NCBI GenBank assembly: GCA_025677815.1
Contig: JAIXMP010000012.1
Span: forward strand, 868,001-932,000
Length of the DNA: 64,000 bases
Direction: 5' to 3'
From: Phascolomyces articulosus
Lineage: Eukaryota; Mucoromycota; Mucoromycetes; Mucorales; Lichtheimiaceae
Program-made: the position numbers and the translations under genes
The notes under the pieces: generated by a model
What the model saw: the letters and a program-made list of their open reading frames with translations, nothing else
Database searches by the model: none
Told to the model about the DNA's origin: nothing
Shown: positions 20,677-31,911 of the stretch, piece by piece
Numbering within the stretch: position 1 is the stretch's first letter
How the letters are laid out: each line of letters starts with the position of its first letter

Positions 20677-21051
20677 GGGGCGCTTTTGTTTCCGTACTTT
20701 TTGTCTCTTTGCCAAATGAGGGGATAGAGTTTAATGCAGAGACTCCGAATTTAGATTTGGGTGGGAAGTTGTCGAAGAAGTGGAAATGGCAGCCAAGCCA
20801 CCTCACTTGTATTTGACATCACCGGAATTGGTGTCAGCCGTGGTTTTACTCCCCACTCTGTGTGTGTATTGTGCTGCTTGGGATAACATAGCGCGTCGTT
20901 TATAAGTAGTTGTGTGCGTGTGTGCCCTTAATTTTTTTTTAATTTTACGTACAAACACACACAAACACTTACTCCTCCACTCAATAAATAAAAAAAAAAC
21001 CCCCCACTCTTTTTTTCTCTAAAACAAACTTATGATAACCTCTATTGTGCG
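20677..21051. promoter_or_regulatory. Divergent promoter region (DUF4050-like / PPR)
   Basis: A 375-base head-to-head region. It contains GTGTGT/CACACA tracts around 20860-20970 and a CT-rich run just before the PPR gene. No TATA box is obvious. Confidence 0.45.
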
Positions 21052-21067
21052 ATGTTCATTCAGCTGA
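21032..21067 (+). promoter_or_regulatory. Possible overlapping upstream ORF of the PPR gene
   Basis: An ATG at 21032 opens an 11-codon frame that ends with TGA at 21065-21067, overlapping the PPR start (ATG 21052) in another frame. If transcription starts upstream of 21032, ribosomes would meet this ATG first, which could lower translation of the PPR protein. Transcript start is unknown. Confidence 0.3.
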
Positions 21068-24000
21068 GCGAGTCATGCGTCCGCTCACTACATTACACGG
21101 GACGAATACGCAGTTATCGCTACACTACAACCAAATCCTTTCGAATGAAAGGATCGACTACTACAAAAACAACAACTACCTTAGTATCATCACGACGATG
21201 CCTTTTTTCTAAATCAAAAACGTGTCGCCCTGAACAATTACAACTCCAAAAGTCATTATTATCCGGCTCTTGCATCGATCGTCAACCGATCTATTATACC
21301 ACATTGGCACAACTTCGGGCGACACCTTTATCCCCTGAAGATATACTCGTGGATACTAAAGCGCGATTCGATGCTAGTTTACAACAGCCGAAATCGATGG
21401 CTGAATTATGGTCCTTTTATTTAGCTGTTTGCGATTCACCCATGACCACCACCGCGTCCGTATCGACTCTTGCTACTGGGACTACGAGTACGAACAATGA
21501 AAATAAAAACAATATGAATCCTATTACCACTGATGAATATGAGCAATTGATGCAACACCTTTATTACTATGCACAACAAGCACGCCGTTCCATTCATTGG
21601 CAACGAATGGTTCAAGTCTATCAAGATGCATCCCCTAACAATACAAACAAGGCGATGAAAATGATGGCGATTACTGCATATGGACGAACAGGACAATATC
21701 ATTTATCACAACAGACTTTTGATGAATTAAAGGAACAAGGATGGGCTGATGAGCTTGTTTATTGGCACATGATGGACGCGTCTTTGAATGCAAGTCGGAT
21801 CAAGGATGCGTATCATATTTTTCAAGAAGGCAAACCTGTGATGGGTCAAGATATGGTGACACGATGTTTTGATCGTTATGTGGATGTGAATATCAAGAAA
21901 CGAAATATAGCGAGAGCCATGGCAGGAATTCAGGAATGGATGCCAGAAAAACCAACCGAACGCTTGGCAAAATCATTGTGGACAGGTTATGTACAGTTAA
22001 TGAAAAGACATGGTGGACTTTTGATGAATAGCAAGGATGAATTACAACTTTTGATCGATATGGAGGCGTTTGTTGGCGAATTTGGAAGACGGGTATCGAA
22101 TACTATTACATTACCACCTAATGTGCAAGCCATATTTACAGCCAAACATTTGGGTATTCTCATGGATATTTGGACCAGAACCTATCCAGATCATGTCCTA
22201 TCGCAAAAAACATATGATGGCCTGTTGGCTATTTATGCTGCTCAAGGGGATGTTCTGAGACTCAATGGTGCACTTTTGGATATGCAACAACATAATATTC
22301 AACCGACGCAAGACATGTTGAATGCTCTTTTGAGAACATCCTCCGTTTCAACTACAGCAACAACCACATTATCACCCTCTTACCTCAAATCATTTTTCAA
22401 GTCCTCCAACAAAGGAAACTTGTTGGATAAGGAAGGATACATATCCTTTATACAAGCATTTATCAATTCAGGAGATATAGAATCTGCACAACGAGCGGCT
22501 TTACAATTGAAAAAACGAACATTTACGATTGGAACAAGTTCTCATATGGCGATTGTACAAGGATGGGTACGACAGGGCCAAATGACAAAAGCAGAAACAT
22601 GGTTAGAAAAGTGCAATTATATCAAATGGGTCAGTAAAGGAAAATGTCAATCAGTCTTGGACCCTTATGCAATAATTGCGGAAGGCTATTTACAAACTGG
22701 AGAGTGGGGTCGCTGTGTCAATTTACTGGAGGTGGTCAAAAAGGAGGTCCCAACCATTGCTCAGCAAAATCGACGGATGATCAAAGCAGCCCTTGTGGCA
22801 CGATTTGCGAGGGGTGATTTTTATGTTTGTGAACGTATACTAATGGAGAAACAAGCTGATTTTACTCCCGTGACGATACAGCGGATTGTCCAAACGATGC
22901 TTGGCATCAAGAACAAGAGTGTACCTGGTCAAACGGTGGTAAAAGGATTGGAATTGATGGAAACGATGTTGGATGTTCGAGTGACAGCAACGGGGCTAGG
23001 ACGGATTATTGAAAAGTTGGGTGAACGAGGGGATTTACGGGCAGCTTACGAATTGTATCGACGTGTACGAAATGAGCGAAGACCTTTAGGATTTGTTATT
23101 TATCGATCCATGATGGAAGCAGCAGTAAATAATAATAACGTGGTAATGGCAGAAAGAATCATCTATCATATGAATCGGTCATCATCATCGATATCAACGA
23201 ACAATAATCCGCTTCAGCGATCTTCTTGTCCCACACTTTCATCTTACAATATGTTACTCAATGCCTATGCTTCACGACAACCCGAACCCCATCTTTCTCG
23301 AATGACACGAACATTTCGACGCTTATTAGCAGATGGACATCGACCGGATGTAACAACCTACAATACCTTGATCAAAGCGTTTATTCAAATGGATAATCAA
23401 AGTGCAGCACTCAGTATATTTCAAGAAATGAAAACAGCGGGTTATCGAGGCAATAGTTGGACTATCAATACGTTAATTCAAGGTTGGATTGCCCAAATGG
23501 ATTGGCATGGATTGGAAAAATTTATCCTTGAAATCAAAGCAGATGAATATACATTGGATACTATAACATTTAATCTCATGCTGGAAGGCTTATTACGGCT
23601 CAATAAATATGAAATTCGGTTAGCCAGATTATGGAAACGTCAGAATCGCTGGCCGAAACTGAAGCAACTACAACAAAGGCAACAAGAAGCGAATAATTCT
23701 TTATCAAGCGAGGCGGTCTGGGAAATTTTTGAATCTTCTCTTGGTATCAGTATTACAGAAGGATCCAATACAGGAGCAGAGGTGATGAGTAATCACCAGG
23801 GATCCCATGACGATGGTAACAGCAACAATAGCAGCAGCAATGAAGATGCCAAGACGAGTGGTCATAGCGATAACAACAATAGTAGAATGGACCATCAGGA
23901 GGTGTATAGATTTCTTTTACAACATCAAAAGAACTCTGTCCAAATGTCTCCTCAAACCACTTCTTCAAGAACTGCTTTTTACACCCTATTTCAAAATGCC

Positions 24001-24114
24001 AAACCTGACGAAGTTACGTTTAAACTTTTCATGAAAGCATTTCAAAATGCAAACGACCCCGAATCGGCGGCTAAAATTCATCATTATTGGATGAATCAAT
24101 CAAAGGACCACTGA
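21052..24114 (+). CDS. Pentatricopeptide repeat (PPR) protein, probably mitochondrial
   Basis: One uninterrupted frame of 1020 aa, remarkable among the intron-rich neighbours. The N-terminus (about 1-60) is rich in Arg, Ser and Thr and nearly free of acidic residues, as in mitochondrial presequences. Repeats of roughly 35 residues are spread over the protein. The clearest are YNMLLNAYASRQ, VTTYNTLIKAFIQMDNQSA, WTINTLIQGWIAQMDW and ITFNLMLEGLLRLN (about 730-860), each followed by a second helix. More diverged repeats occur from about 190. A Ser/Asn/Asp-rich insert at about 905-955 precedes a last repeat-like segment. PPR proteins bind organellar RNA; fungal relatives act in stability or translation of mitochondrial mRNAs. 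The specific target cannot be read from the sequence. Confidence 0.88.
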   Translation: MFIQLSESCVRSLHYTGRIRSYRYTTTKSFRMKGSTTTKTTTTLVSSRRCLFSKSKTCRPEQLQLQKSLLSGSCIDRQPIYYTTLAQLRATPLSPEDILVDTKARFDASLQQPKSMAELWSFYLAVCDSPMTTTASVSTLATGTTSTNNENKNNMNPITTDEYEQLMQHLYYYAQQARRSIHWQRMVQVYQDASPNNTNKAMKMMAITAYGRTGQYHLSQQTFDELKEQGWADELVYWHMMDASLNASRIKDAYHIFQEGKPVMGQDMVTRCFDRYVDVNIKKRNIARAMAGIQEWMPEKPTERLAKSLWTGYVQLMKRHGGLLMNSKDELQLLIDMEAFVGEFGRRVSNTITLPPNVQAIFTAKHLGILMDIWTRTYPDHVLSQKTYDGLLAIYAAQGDVLRLNGALLDMQQHNIQPTQDMLNALLRTSSVSTTATTTLSPSYLKSFFKSSNKGNLLDKEGYISFIQAFINSGDIESAQRAALQLKKRTFTIGTSSHMAIVQGWVRQGQMTKAETWLEKCNYIKWVSKGKCQSVLDPYAIIAEGYLQTGEWGRCVNLLEVVKKEVPTIAQQNRRMIKAALVARFARGDFYVCERILMEKQADFTPVTIQRIVQTMLGIKNKSVPGQTVVKGLELMETMLDVRVTATGLGRIIEKLGERGDLRAAYELYRRVRNERRPLGFVIYRSMMEAAVNNNNVVMAERIIYHMNRSSSSISTNNNPLQRSSCPTLSSYNMLLNAYASRQPEPHLSRMTRTFRRLLADGHRPDVTTYNTLIKAFIQMDNQSAALSIFQEMKTAGYRGNSWTINTLIQGWIAQMDWHGLEKFILEIKADEYTLDTITFNLMLEGLLRLNKYEIRLARLWKRQNRWPKLKQLQQRQQEANNSLSSEAVWEIFESSLGISITEGSNTGAEVMSNHQGSHDDGNSNNSSSNEDAKTSGHSDNNNSRMDHQEVYRFLLQHQKNSVQMSPQTTSSRTAFYTLFQNAKPDEVTFKLFMKAFQNANDPESAAKIHHYWMNQSKDH

Positions 24115-24456
24115 TTATACCAATATATACCTTTTTTTCCTTTCTCTCTCTCTCGTTTTTTTCTTGTATAAAATTATTCATACACACCCTCTTCTCCCAT
24201 TCTTATTATACACTGCATAAAAATTTCTTGTTAATAATAATCACAGTAATATAAAAATAGATTCATTTTCATTAATTTGACTTTCGTTTTTAAATGACTG
24301 GTATATATATATATACTACTCTATGTGCGTGGTGGATGTATAAATCTGGAGTATTTTTTTTTCTGCATATATAAGCCATGTAATATCAATATATAAGACA
24401 CATTAAAATGAAGAGTGATTGAGTAATCATCACTCCTGTAGAACTGTATTATATTA
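24115..24456. other. Intergenic 3' of the PPR gene
   Basis: AT-rich sequence with T-runs, an AATAATAATC stretch and a TATATATATATA run near 24302. Probably 3' UTR and spacer. No gene seen. Confidence 0.55.
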
Positions 24457-24895
24457 CAGTCGTCTCCCCATCTTTTGCAACAGTGGCAATTCCAATAATT
24501 TAGGTGTGGAAGTCGAGTGATTGTAAAAACTGTGGTCTTTATTCACTTAGTCATCTGATCTTCTAGGCTATGTACCACCACCATGGAGTTTGATCCAGTC
24601 AACAAATAAGCATGGATACTAAGGTTATCTTTGGATATGTATAAGATGTGCTTTTCATCATTTTTTACATTTAAAAATATATAAAAAATTACCTTGATAA
24701 GGTACAAAATCCGTAAAATCTTATGAGTCTCAGAAAATGAAGTGGTTTTTACAGCTGATTAGACGCAACAGTTGTAAATAATGATACAACTTGTAAAAGT
24801 GTAAATTTATAAGCATTTATGATAATTCTCACTATATTGGTGCAGAAATCGTAGAGAATGCAAAAAGTGGTGGTGCAAAAAGTGGTGGACCACTG
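24457..24895. mobile_element. Candidate non-autonomous TIR element (Tc1/mariner-like MITE), decayed
   Basis: The left end reads TA-CAGTCGTCTCCCCATCTTTTGC (TA at 24455-24456). The right end, on the opposite strand, reads TA-CAGTGGTCCACCACTTTTTGC (TA at 24896-24897). The two are imperfect inverted repeats of about 22 bases that share CAGT, GTC, CC and TTTTGCA. Both are flanked by TA, the target duplicated by Tc1/mariner transposases. The 439-base interior has no transposase frame. The right end has a second tandem copy of the GCAAAAAGTGGTGG unit. The family call is inference from ends and TA flanks alone. Confidence 0.4.
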
Positions 24896-25091
24896 TAGAT
24901 CGATCCTCCAGTCATCTTCCAGAAAAGTACCATCGCATGGACCCCTTTTTCAAGCATGTATAAAATACAGTAACTTTGACCACTTCCTTGTCCTTATGAT
25001 ACATATTTTGAATTCATTTTAATTTATCGATCCACTATTTTTTTTTCTGAAGGCTATGAAAACTGTACTTTCAAATATAAAGAATAAAAAG

Positions 25092-26320
25092 ATGGTGATC
25101 AATGGATAACATCATCATTCTCAGAAGCAACAACAAAGACCAAGTATTGATGAGGCAGTTGAACGTGGTTTTGAAGTCCCAAATCATACCATCAAAAAAA
25201 TTCGTGATGCTACTCCTTTCCATTGCTACCGTAGAGATATGTTTCATTCTCTTTCCAAATTTCTTCAAGAGACCATCTTGGTCACTTCTTTGGTATATAC
25301 TGGTTCGTATATAGATATAATGCCATCAGTGACCCTTCGCATTGCTCTCTAGTCAATGTATTGAGTTGTTTAAGGAATTTCATCCATGGGAATATGTATG
25401 TGTGTTCGAACATGAAATGTGGTCATCAAGTATTTAGTCCATCCAAAGTACGTTGATTCTTTTCTATATATAAAATGATAAAAGGATATAATGGAGAGAC
25501 TAATGGTATTTTACTATATAAAAAAATCAATAATACCGTCAGTTTGGTTCTCGATTCTTCTGCTCACTCTTTATCATTCCCAGAGAATATCTCACCCTCG
25601 TTACCACGAAGGAACTGGCTCTATGACTAAGCATGAGGTAACAGGAGTATTAATATTATCATACAACGGAGTTAAATATTTTTACTATACACTTCACAAA
25701 CATAGAGTAGATAAATGGATCGACTTCATATATATAGTTATATAATAGATCTGTGTCCCTTTAACCCGTTCATAACGTGGAATTCCACCAAGGAATATTG
25801 ATCCTGAAGGAGATGGACTTCACAGCGCATTCGAACAATCTCCGATTGCCACCCTCTGGAACGTGCTGAAGATGTTTACTTTAGGCTGACCGCTTTACCT
25901 TGTCAACAGCTTTGGAGATCGCCAGTATCCAACTTCTTCATGGATTTCTTATCTTAACCTATTCTATAATATTTTCTACGAACACCAAAGCTATGATGTC
26001 ATGGAATCCGTTGGAGGGATTTTTGCCATGATCGGTCTCCTTGGTTATTCTGGTCAGCCTTTTGACTCCATGGCTATCATCAAATTTTACGTGTTGCCTT
26101 ATCTTCTATTTCTCAATTTCTGGTCGGTCTTGATCACATTTCTATATCATACTCATCCGCACGCGTCCCGTTATCGTGAAAATTTATGGAATTTCAAACG
26201 CAATGCTGCATTAACCGTTGAACGTTCTTACGGAACTTTGATTGATCATCTTTATCATCATATATTGTATACGCATGTGGTGCAACATTTCTTCATCCTG
26301 TCACATATATTAAAGGAATA
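25092..26320 (+). pseudogene. Decayed delta-12 fatty acid desaturase
   Basis: Fragments of one protein are recognisable in order. ATG at 25092 is followed by an in-frame TAA at 25107. Then come AVERGFEVPNHTIKKIRDAT and HCYRRDMFHSL, PSVTLRIAL and TAG at 25350. A first histidine box reads HE-CGHQVFSPSK only with a one-base insertion at 25417. Next are SVWFSILLLTLYHSQRISHP with GTGSMTKHEV, then DPEGDG and MFTLG with TGA at 25887 replacing Trp. The end is clear at 26001-26300: NFWSVLITFLYHTHP, YRENLWNF, ALTVERSYGTLIDHLYHHI. The family's HxxHH boxes are damaged (HPRYH, HVVQH). Delta-12 desaturases are ER membrane enzymes that turn oleate into linoleate. Stops, frameshifts and lost iron ligands show that this copy is dead; a functional copy presumably lies elsewhere. 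Confidence 0.88.
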
Positions 26321-27115
26321 AATATGGGCCCAGCCTTCTTCATTCCGAGAGATATATACTCACCACAAACAAACATGTGTTACCCAAGCACCTCGAATTT
26401 CTTGGTAAAATACATTGTCAAGTGAAAATCGAGTTGTCTTTATATATGATGCCATTCGTGTTATTATCCGGAAGTGCTGTGTAATGATAATCACTTATTA
26501 ATTCAATTAAAATAACCCAAGTTACATTTGTCTTTTTGATTAATTAGACAACCCCTCTCCTTAGCAGTAGTATCCTTCCCTTCCCTCCGATCTTTTAACA
26601 GCTCTTCGTTTACGGAAATACTATCCAGCCCTGCATTTGATTTTCTACAGCTCTTCCCCTGTCTAAATTTATTTTTTCTTTTCTTTGACCATAAATCCCG
26701 TTGTTATATTTTATTGTTAAAATAGAAAGTTTGCTTGTGATTATTATATCATACTTTTTTTAAAATAGAAAGGTAAAATAGAAATTTTTACATCCAAAAA
26801 CTTTCATCCAGCATTTTATATATCTTTATTTTCTTCATATTATAATATACTTCGTCGTTCTTTTTACTCTTGTTATTTTATTATCATTTAAAAAAAAGTA
26901 AAAAAGGTCTCATGTTCTCAATGATATTTATATGATGCACAGACACTATTATACTCCAAAGTTGATTTGACGCATGTGTGTGTAAAAAACAAAAAAAAAA
27001 GCAGGCTTTTTTTCCCTTGCCCTTTTTCTTTTTGCATATTTGGCAGACGCCACAAGAACCTCCGCTCCCTCGTGGTTCTTTTCTCTCTTTTTCTTTTTAA
27101 ATAAAAAGAAATATA
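26321..27115 (+). other. Intergenic, desaturase relic tail and TBCE promoter
   Basis: About 800 bases. The first part may include unrecognisable remains of the desaturase C-terminus. The second half is T-rich, with a repeated AAAATAGAAA motif near 26720-26785. No intact gene. Confidence 0.5.
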
Positions 27116-29379
27116 ATGACATTGGTAGTAGGCGATCGCATTCAAGTCAATCGTGATTTCGCCACTGTTCGTTTTATTGGTTTTGTCGATGGCAGTAAAG
27201 GTGAATGGTTAGGTGTACAATGGGACGATCCAACAAGAGGCAAACATGATGGCTCACATAATGGAAAACGTTATTTTACTTCGTCAAGGTACAAACAAGA
27301 ACAATAGACCTCACTCCTGAAGCAACTCAAAAAGGAGACGTTTTGCATTAATACCTAATTTTTTTGCTATTGTACTTAGTGACAGCGAAACATCCTGTTC
27401 ATTTATACGTTTTCATCCTACCAAAGTTCATACAGCACAACCTTTTTTACAAGTTTTAATGGAAAAATATTTAGATGATGGAACAACAACATCCAATGAT
27501 CCAGAAAAAGATTTAGGACACGTTTATTTTGGCGGCAATAAGAATCTTGTGGTAGAAACGGTTGGATTTGATAAAGTACAACGAAAACAAAGTCAATTGA
27601 ATAGTTTGACGGTAGTAGGTTTGGCCAATCTGTATGTTGGATCAGCTGGTGTACCTGGCGAAATCATTGCCAATAACTTTCGTAAGTCAATGCTACATCA
27701 TGATAAAAAAAAACGCTGCTATATATCGATATACTAAATGAACAAAATTTGATATTTATCAATCAAAGGAATACGTGATTTGGACCTGTCAAAAAGTTTA
27801 ATTCGATGTTGGGATACATTAGCTGATATTGTGTCACAGCTCCCATCATTATACATTCTTCGATTAAAGTAAGTCTTTTTTTATTCCCTCCTTTCGTCAC
27901 CAAAATTAAGTTAACCTAAAAAAACCTATTTATCAGCTATTGTCGACTCGAGTCACCTCCTGAGGATCCAACCTTATTATATCGAAACAACACATCACCC
28001 TTTACTACCTTGACAACATTAGCACTTAGCAATACACTCACGACATGGTCCCAAGTTGCTAAACTTGAACCTCTGCTACCCAATTTACAAGATTTACAAT
28101 TAGGACAGAACCAAATCGAAACCATTCTAGACGTACAATCAGATCAATTTCAACAACTGCAGTGTATTAATTTGGAAAATAACCATATTCAACAATGGCA
28201 AGATATTCAAAGTCTCGGAAATTTAAAAAGGTAAAAAGTCAGAAACATATCCCTTTTGAATGGGAGTGATTGATTTCTAATTTTTCTAAAGTTTAGAAAT
28301 TTTATACCTGAATGGCAACAAGATACCATCGATTGAACCTATCTCAGAAGGAATGTTTGCCAGCTTGATTTATTTGCGGATAGAAAATAATTTGTTAAAC
28401 CAATGGTCAAGTTGGGATAGATTGAATGTATTACCCTCATTGAAAAAACTAAGGTCTAAAGGAAATCCATTATTTAATGGTAAGTAATATTGTATTTTTT
28501 TTTTCATAAAATAGATTTGCAATGAATGAATTATAGGTCATGATAACAAACGTTTCTTTTCTATCAGAAACAAAAGCAGAAGATTTTCCCGCTCATGTTG
28601 TGGGTCGGATTCATGGATTGACTGTCGTTGATGGAAACACGGTAAGATATACAATGAATGGATGTATCAATGATCCAGAAATCTAAATACAGATATATAT
28701 ATATATATATTGGCTATATACTGTTTTTCAATCAAACAGCTAACAGGTAGAGAACGTATGGATTTTGAACGGTATTATTTAAAATTATGTACAAGTGATG
28801 CACCTACACACGAAGAAATTTCGAAGATTCATCCTCGTTATGAAGAATTATGTGATGGTTAGTTTATACTCTTGAAGGAACAAATTACAAACGAGTAAAT
28901 GATACAAATAACTCATCCTATAAAACAAATGTATACAATAGCTCATGGTGAGCCTGAACTATCAACAAAATCCGAAAAAGCGACTCTAAGTGATCGCCTG
29001 ATTGGTAAGAGAGAAAATTAGTAGCACGTTTTGTCGTAACATGTTTGCATTAACCAAGGAGAAAAAACGTTGTATTTTATCTATAGGCGTTACATTAACC
29101 CATCGATCTGATCTACCTATGGATGCTAGAAGTAAATCTGAACTCGGAGAGCCTATCAAGACAATAGAAAAACGACTTTTACGTACCATGTTAATTCGAA
29201 ATTTGCGAAACATTGTACAAAAATTATTCCGTATACCAGCTTCACGTCAACAACTTTATCTATTACAACATTCCCCCACTGGAGAATTGATGATTATGGA
29301 TTTGGGTGATGAATTACGCGATTTAAGATTTTATAGTGTTGAACAAGGAGATGAAATTGTAGCTATTAAGGATCAATAA
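27116..29379 (+). CDS. TBCE: Tubulin-specific chaperone E (tubulin cofactor E)
   Basis: Nine exons (27116-27288, 27380-27681, 27769-27868, 27937-28230, 28292-28479, 28568-28641, 28740-28857, 28942-29004, 29087-29379) encode 534 aa. Three modules are visible. A CAP-Gly domain (about 1-70) contains [20 protein letters not shown]. Leucine-rich repeats follow (about 150-350; [31 protein letters not shown]). A ubiquitin-like domain (about 450-534) ends in [12 protein letters not shown]. This is the architecture of TBCE (yeast Pac2), which binds alpha-tubulin and works with cofactors D and C and Arl2 to assemble or dismantle tubulin dimers. Length is close to human TBCE (527 aa). Exon 7 uses a GTTAGT donor. 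Tail-to-tail with the F-box gene, 212 bases apart. Confidence 0.95.
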
Positions 29380-29591
29380 TAATTGTAATAAAATGCTTTA
29401 TTTTTTTTTAAGAAAAAAAAAAAGTTTACATGATGTATATGAATTGGACGAGTATGACCATCGGATCGATAGATAGCGCATACCTTTACTACGTAAGGGA
29501 AATTGTTTTCAATTTCACAGTTTTAAAAGGATTTTCAGCATATTATTGTACATGTGTGGAGAAACTGAATTTAAAGACAGGTTGATTTTTG

Positions 29592-31911
29592 TTACGGGTG
29601 AGAAGGTTCTACCCTTAATGATCCCCCACGATCTTCAAGAACCTTCTTTACTGGTTCCATCCATTCATACATTAGCACTGTTTTTTTTTCTGTAGGACTG
29701 TGCAAGTGATACCAATGTCCAATAGATAAATATTTCAATGAATCAATTTTTGTGACCAACGTAAGAGCTGTTTTGGAATCCATCTGAGGTACTGTGAGGC
29801 GCTCAAGTTGAAGAAGCATGTTGCCATGTTGATCATTGTTGTTATGGTGACTATTATTATCTGTGTTTGCAAAACAAAGGAAATCTGCACCAGTATAGTG
29901 TATCTTATCCCAATAATCATTTGGTACATCATAGACGTGGAGGTAGCGAAGTCGACGACATTTTTCAGCAATCGTTTTTAACATAGATGTATTGATTTGG
30001 TAATAACGATGATGATATTTATGAGGAGATGGATCAATATTATCTGCCAGGGTAATGGCTTCTAAATCAGGACATCCTGAAAAGAATCGAATCAAGATGG
30101 ATGCCATAGATTTATCTTTTTTACTCCAGGTTAAAATAAAGACATTAGGATGCGTTGATAGATGGAATTCCTTTAATTTGGGACATCCAAAAGAGGCAAT
30201 TTTGTTGAGTGTTTTAGGCCCTATATTCACGCCATCGTAATTCAAGTATAAACATTCTAGTGTTGTGTGGATGGTCCTGAAAGTCTCGATAATAGATTTA
30301 TGATTATTGATTTCTTTGTATGGCATATAATGTGTAAGTACAAAACGACGAAGACAGCCTCTTATTGCTGCTGCTTCTCTTGTTATTGGTGTTGCATTAT
30401 TAGCGCCAATATGATTAGTAGTAGATGCACCCATTGTCTTTTTATCTAAAGTATCGCAGCTCTTGTTGCTTCTGCTGTTGTGAAAGGTGATAATGGGGAA
30501 TCCTTTATTATCAGATGTTAATGATGCTGTAGTTTTTGTTGTTGAATTTCCTTCGAAATTACTTCTTGATTCACTCATCATAGCAGTAGTGGGAGACTGA
30601 TGAGCATTCGAATAACATTCACTTGGGTCTATGTCACTGATTGCAGTCTCTGGCATCGATCCCAATCCAGTAATAACCAAGTTGATGAGTTGAGGACACG
30701 AACGAAGCGTTTCAGGGATGTCATAAAGAACGAAATCTCCATCAATGCAATATACCGAGAGAAATAAATGGGTCAAATTAGGAAAATGAGCTACTAATGT
30801 TGAAATTCGTATTTTTAAGTAATCATCGTTACGAGCGACTGGATATAAAAGATAATTTACATCTATCTTAAGATAAGAAAGTGCTGTTGCATTTACTAGA
30901 GATGTTGAAGATGGTGTTGTCAAAAAGTTCTTCGGTTGAGTGGGATCATGTTCTACTGTGATAGACAAACTCCAACCATTTTCATAGTAATTGTTCTCAA
31001 AGTTGTGTGAAAATGTAGCATGTGTTAAACCTGATGAGCAAACAGGTAGTATATATTGGAGGACGCTATGACGGCTAGCATAACAGTTCACCCATTTCAT
31101 TCGTCTCAATGAGCAAGTTGAATTTTTTACAACTTTGCTAAGGAAAAATTCGTGGATATAAGCTGATACAATAGACCTGTTAAAGGCTTAAAAAATCCAT
31201 AAGAACAGACAAGAAGTTGTTATTACATAGTTTTACACACGGTATAGTAGGGTCGATTTTATATTATTCAAAACTATATATAGAAAATGACTTACTTAGT
31301 TTTTCAATAGAATGACTTGATTTCCCTGCAGCAAATAGTCGAAGAATATCTTCCATTTTCTTTGTTTCTAAATTACTCTTTTCCAGAGAAAGCTCCTGAA
31401 TTTTACCATAGAGGAGCCTTTCCAAGGTAGATTTTGATACATTTGGATTTGCATTTGAAAACCGCCCCCAAAATTCAGGCCATTCGATGAGAAAATCGAA
31501 CCATGGTTTACACACTGCCACGCAACATAATAAATCATTGTATTCGAGGAGACCAAATATCATGTACAAAATATCGTATGGTAACACATAATAGAATCCT
31601 CCTTGTCGCCTTTGTACAAGTTTGACGGACACTTTTTGTTTTTCTTTTTGCAAATCAGTGTAGTCTTGCGGTTCATTTGTTGGCGATACCACTTTTAACC
31701 CTCTGTTGTATACATGGAATGCCGAGTCCAAATCGTTGTGTTCTCGGTAGAGTTCCCCAGCAGTGAGATAACTACTGGCCAAAGTTGGTAATTTATTGAT
31801 CAATTCCTGTGCTCTTATTTTATGGTTTATATCAACAATAGCATTGGTGTTACTTGATTCTTTTGATGACAACGATAGCACTGAATTACATAATTTTTTA
31901 AACAAAGTCAT
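29592..31911 (-). CDS. F-box protein with TPR-like N-terminus and LRR-like C-terminus (copy 1)
   Basis: Two exons (31911-31296 and 31186-29592) encode 736 aa. A TPR-like helical pair lies at about 45-75 (ASSYLTAGELYREHNDLDSA). The F-box follows at about 108-155 (LPYDILYMIFGLLEYNDLLC, VCKPWFDFLIEWPEFW). The C-terminal 500 residues contain leucine-rich repeats (FPNLTHLFLSVY, CPKLKEFHLS, CPDLEAITLAD, CRRLRYLHVYDV) broken by a Ser/Thr/Asn-rich insert. TPR plus F-box plus LRR is the layout of S. pombe Pof3 and S. cerevisiae Dia2, Skp1-Cul1 substrate receptors linked to the replisome, but the sequence is too diverged to claim orthology. A paralogue lies immediately upstream in the same orientation, with an intron in the same phase after the F-box exon. 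Confidence 0.82.
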
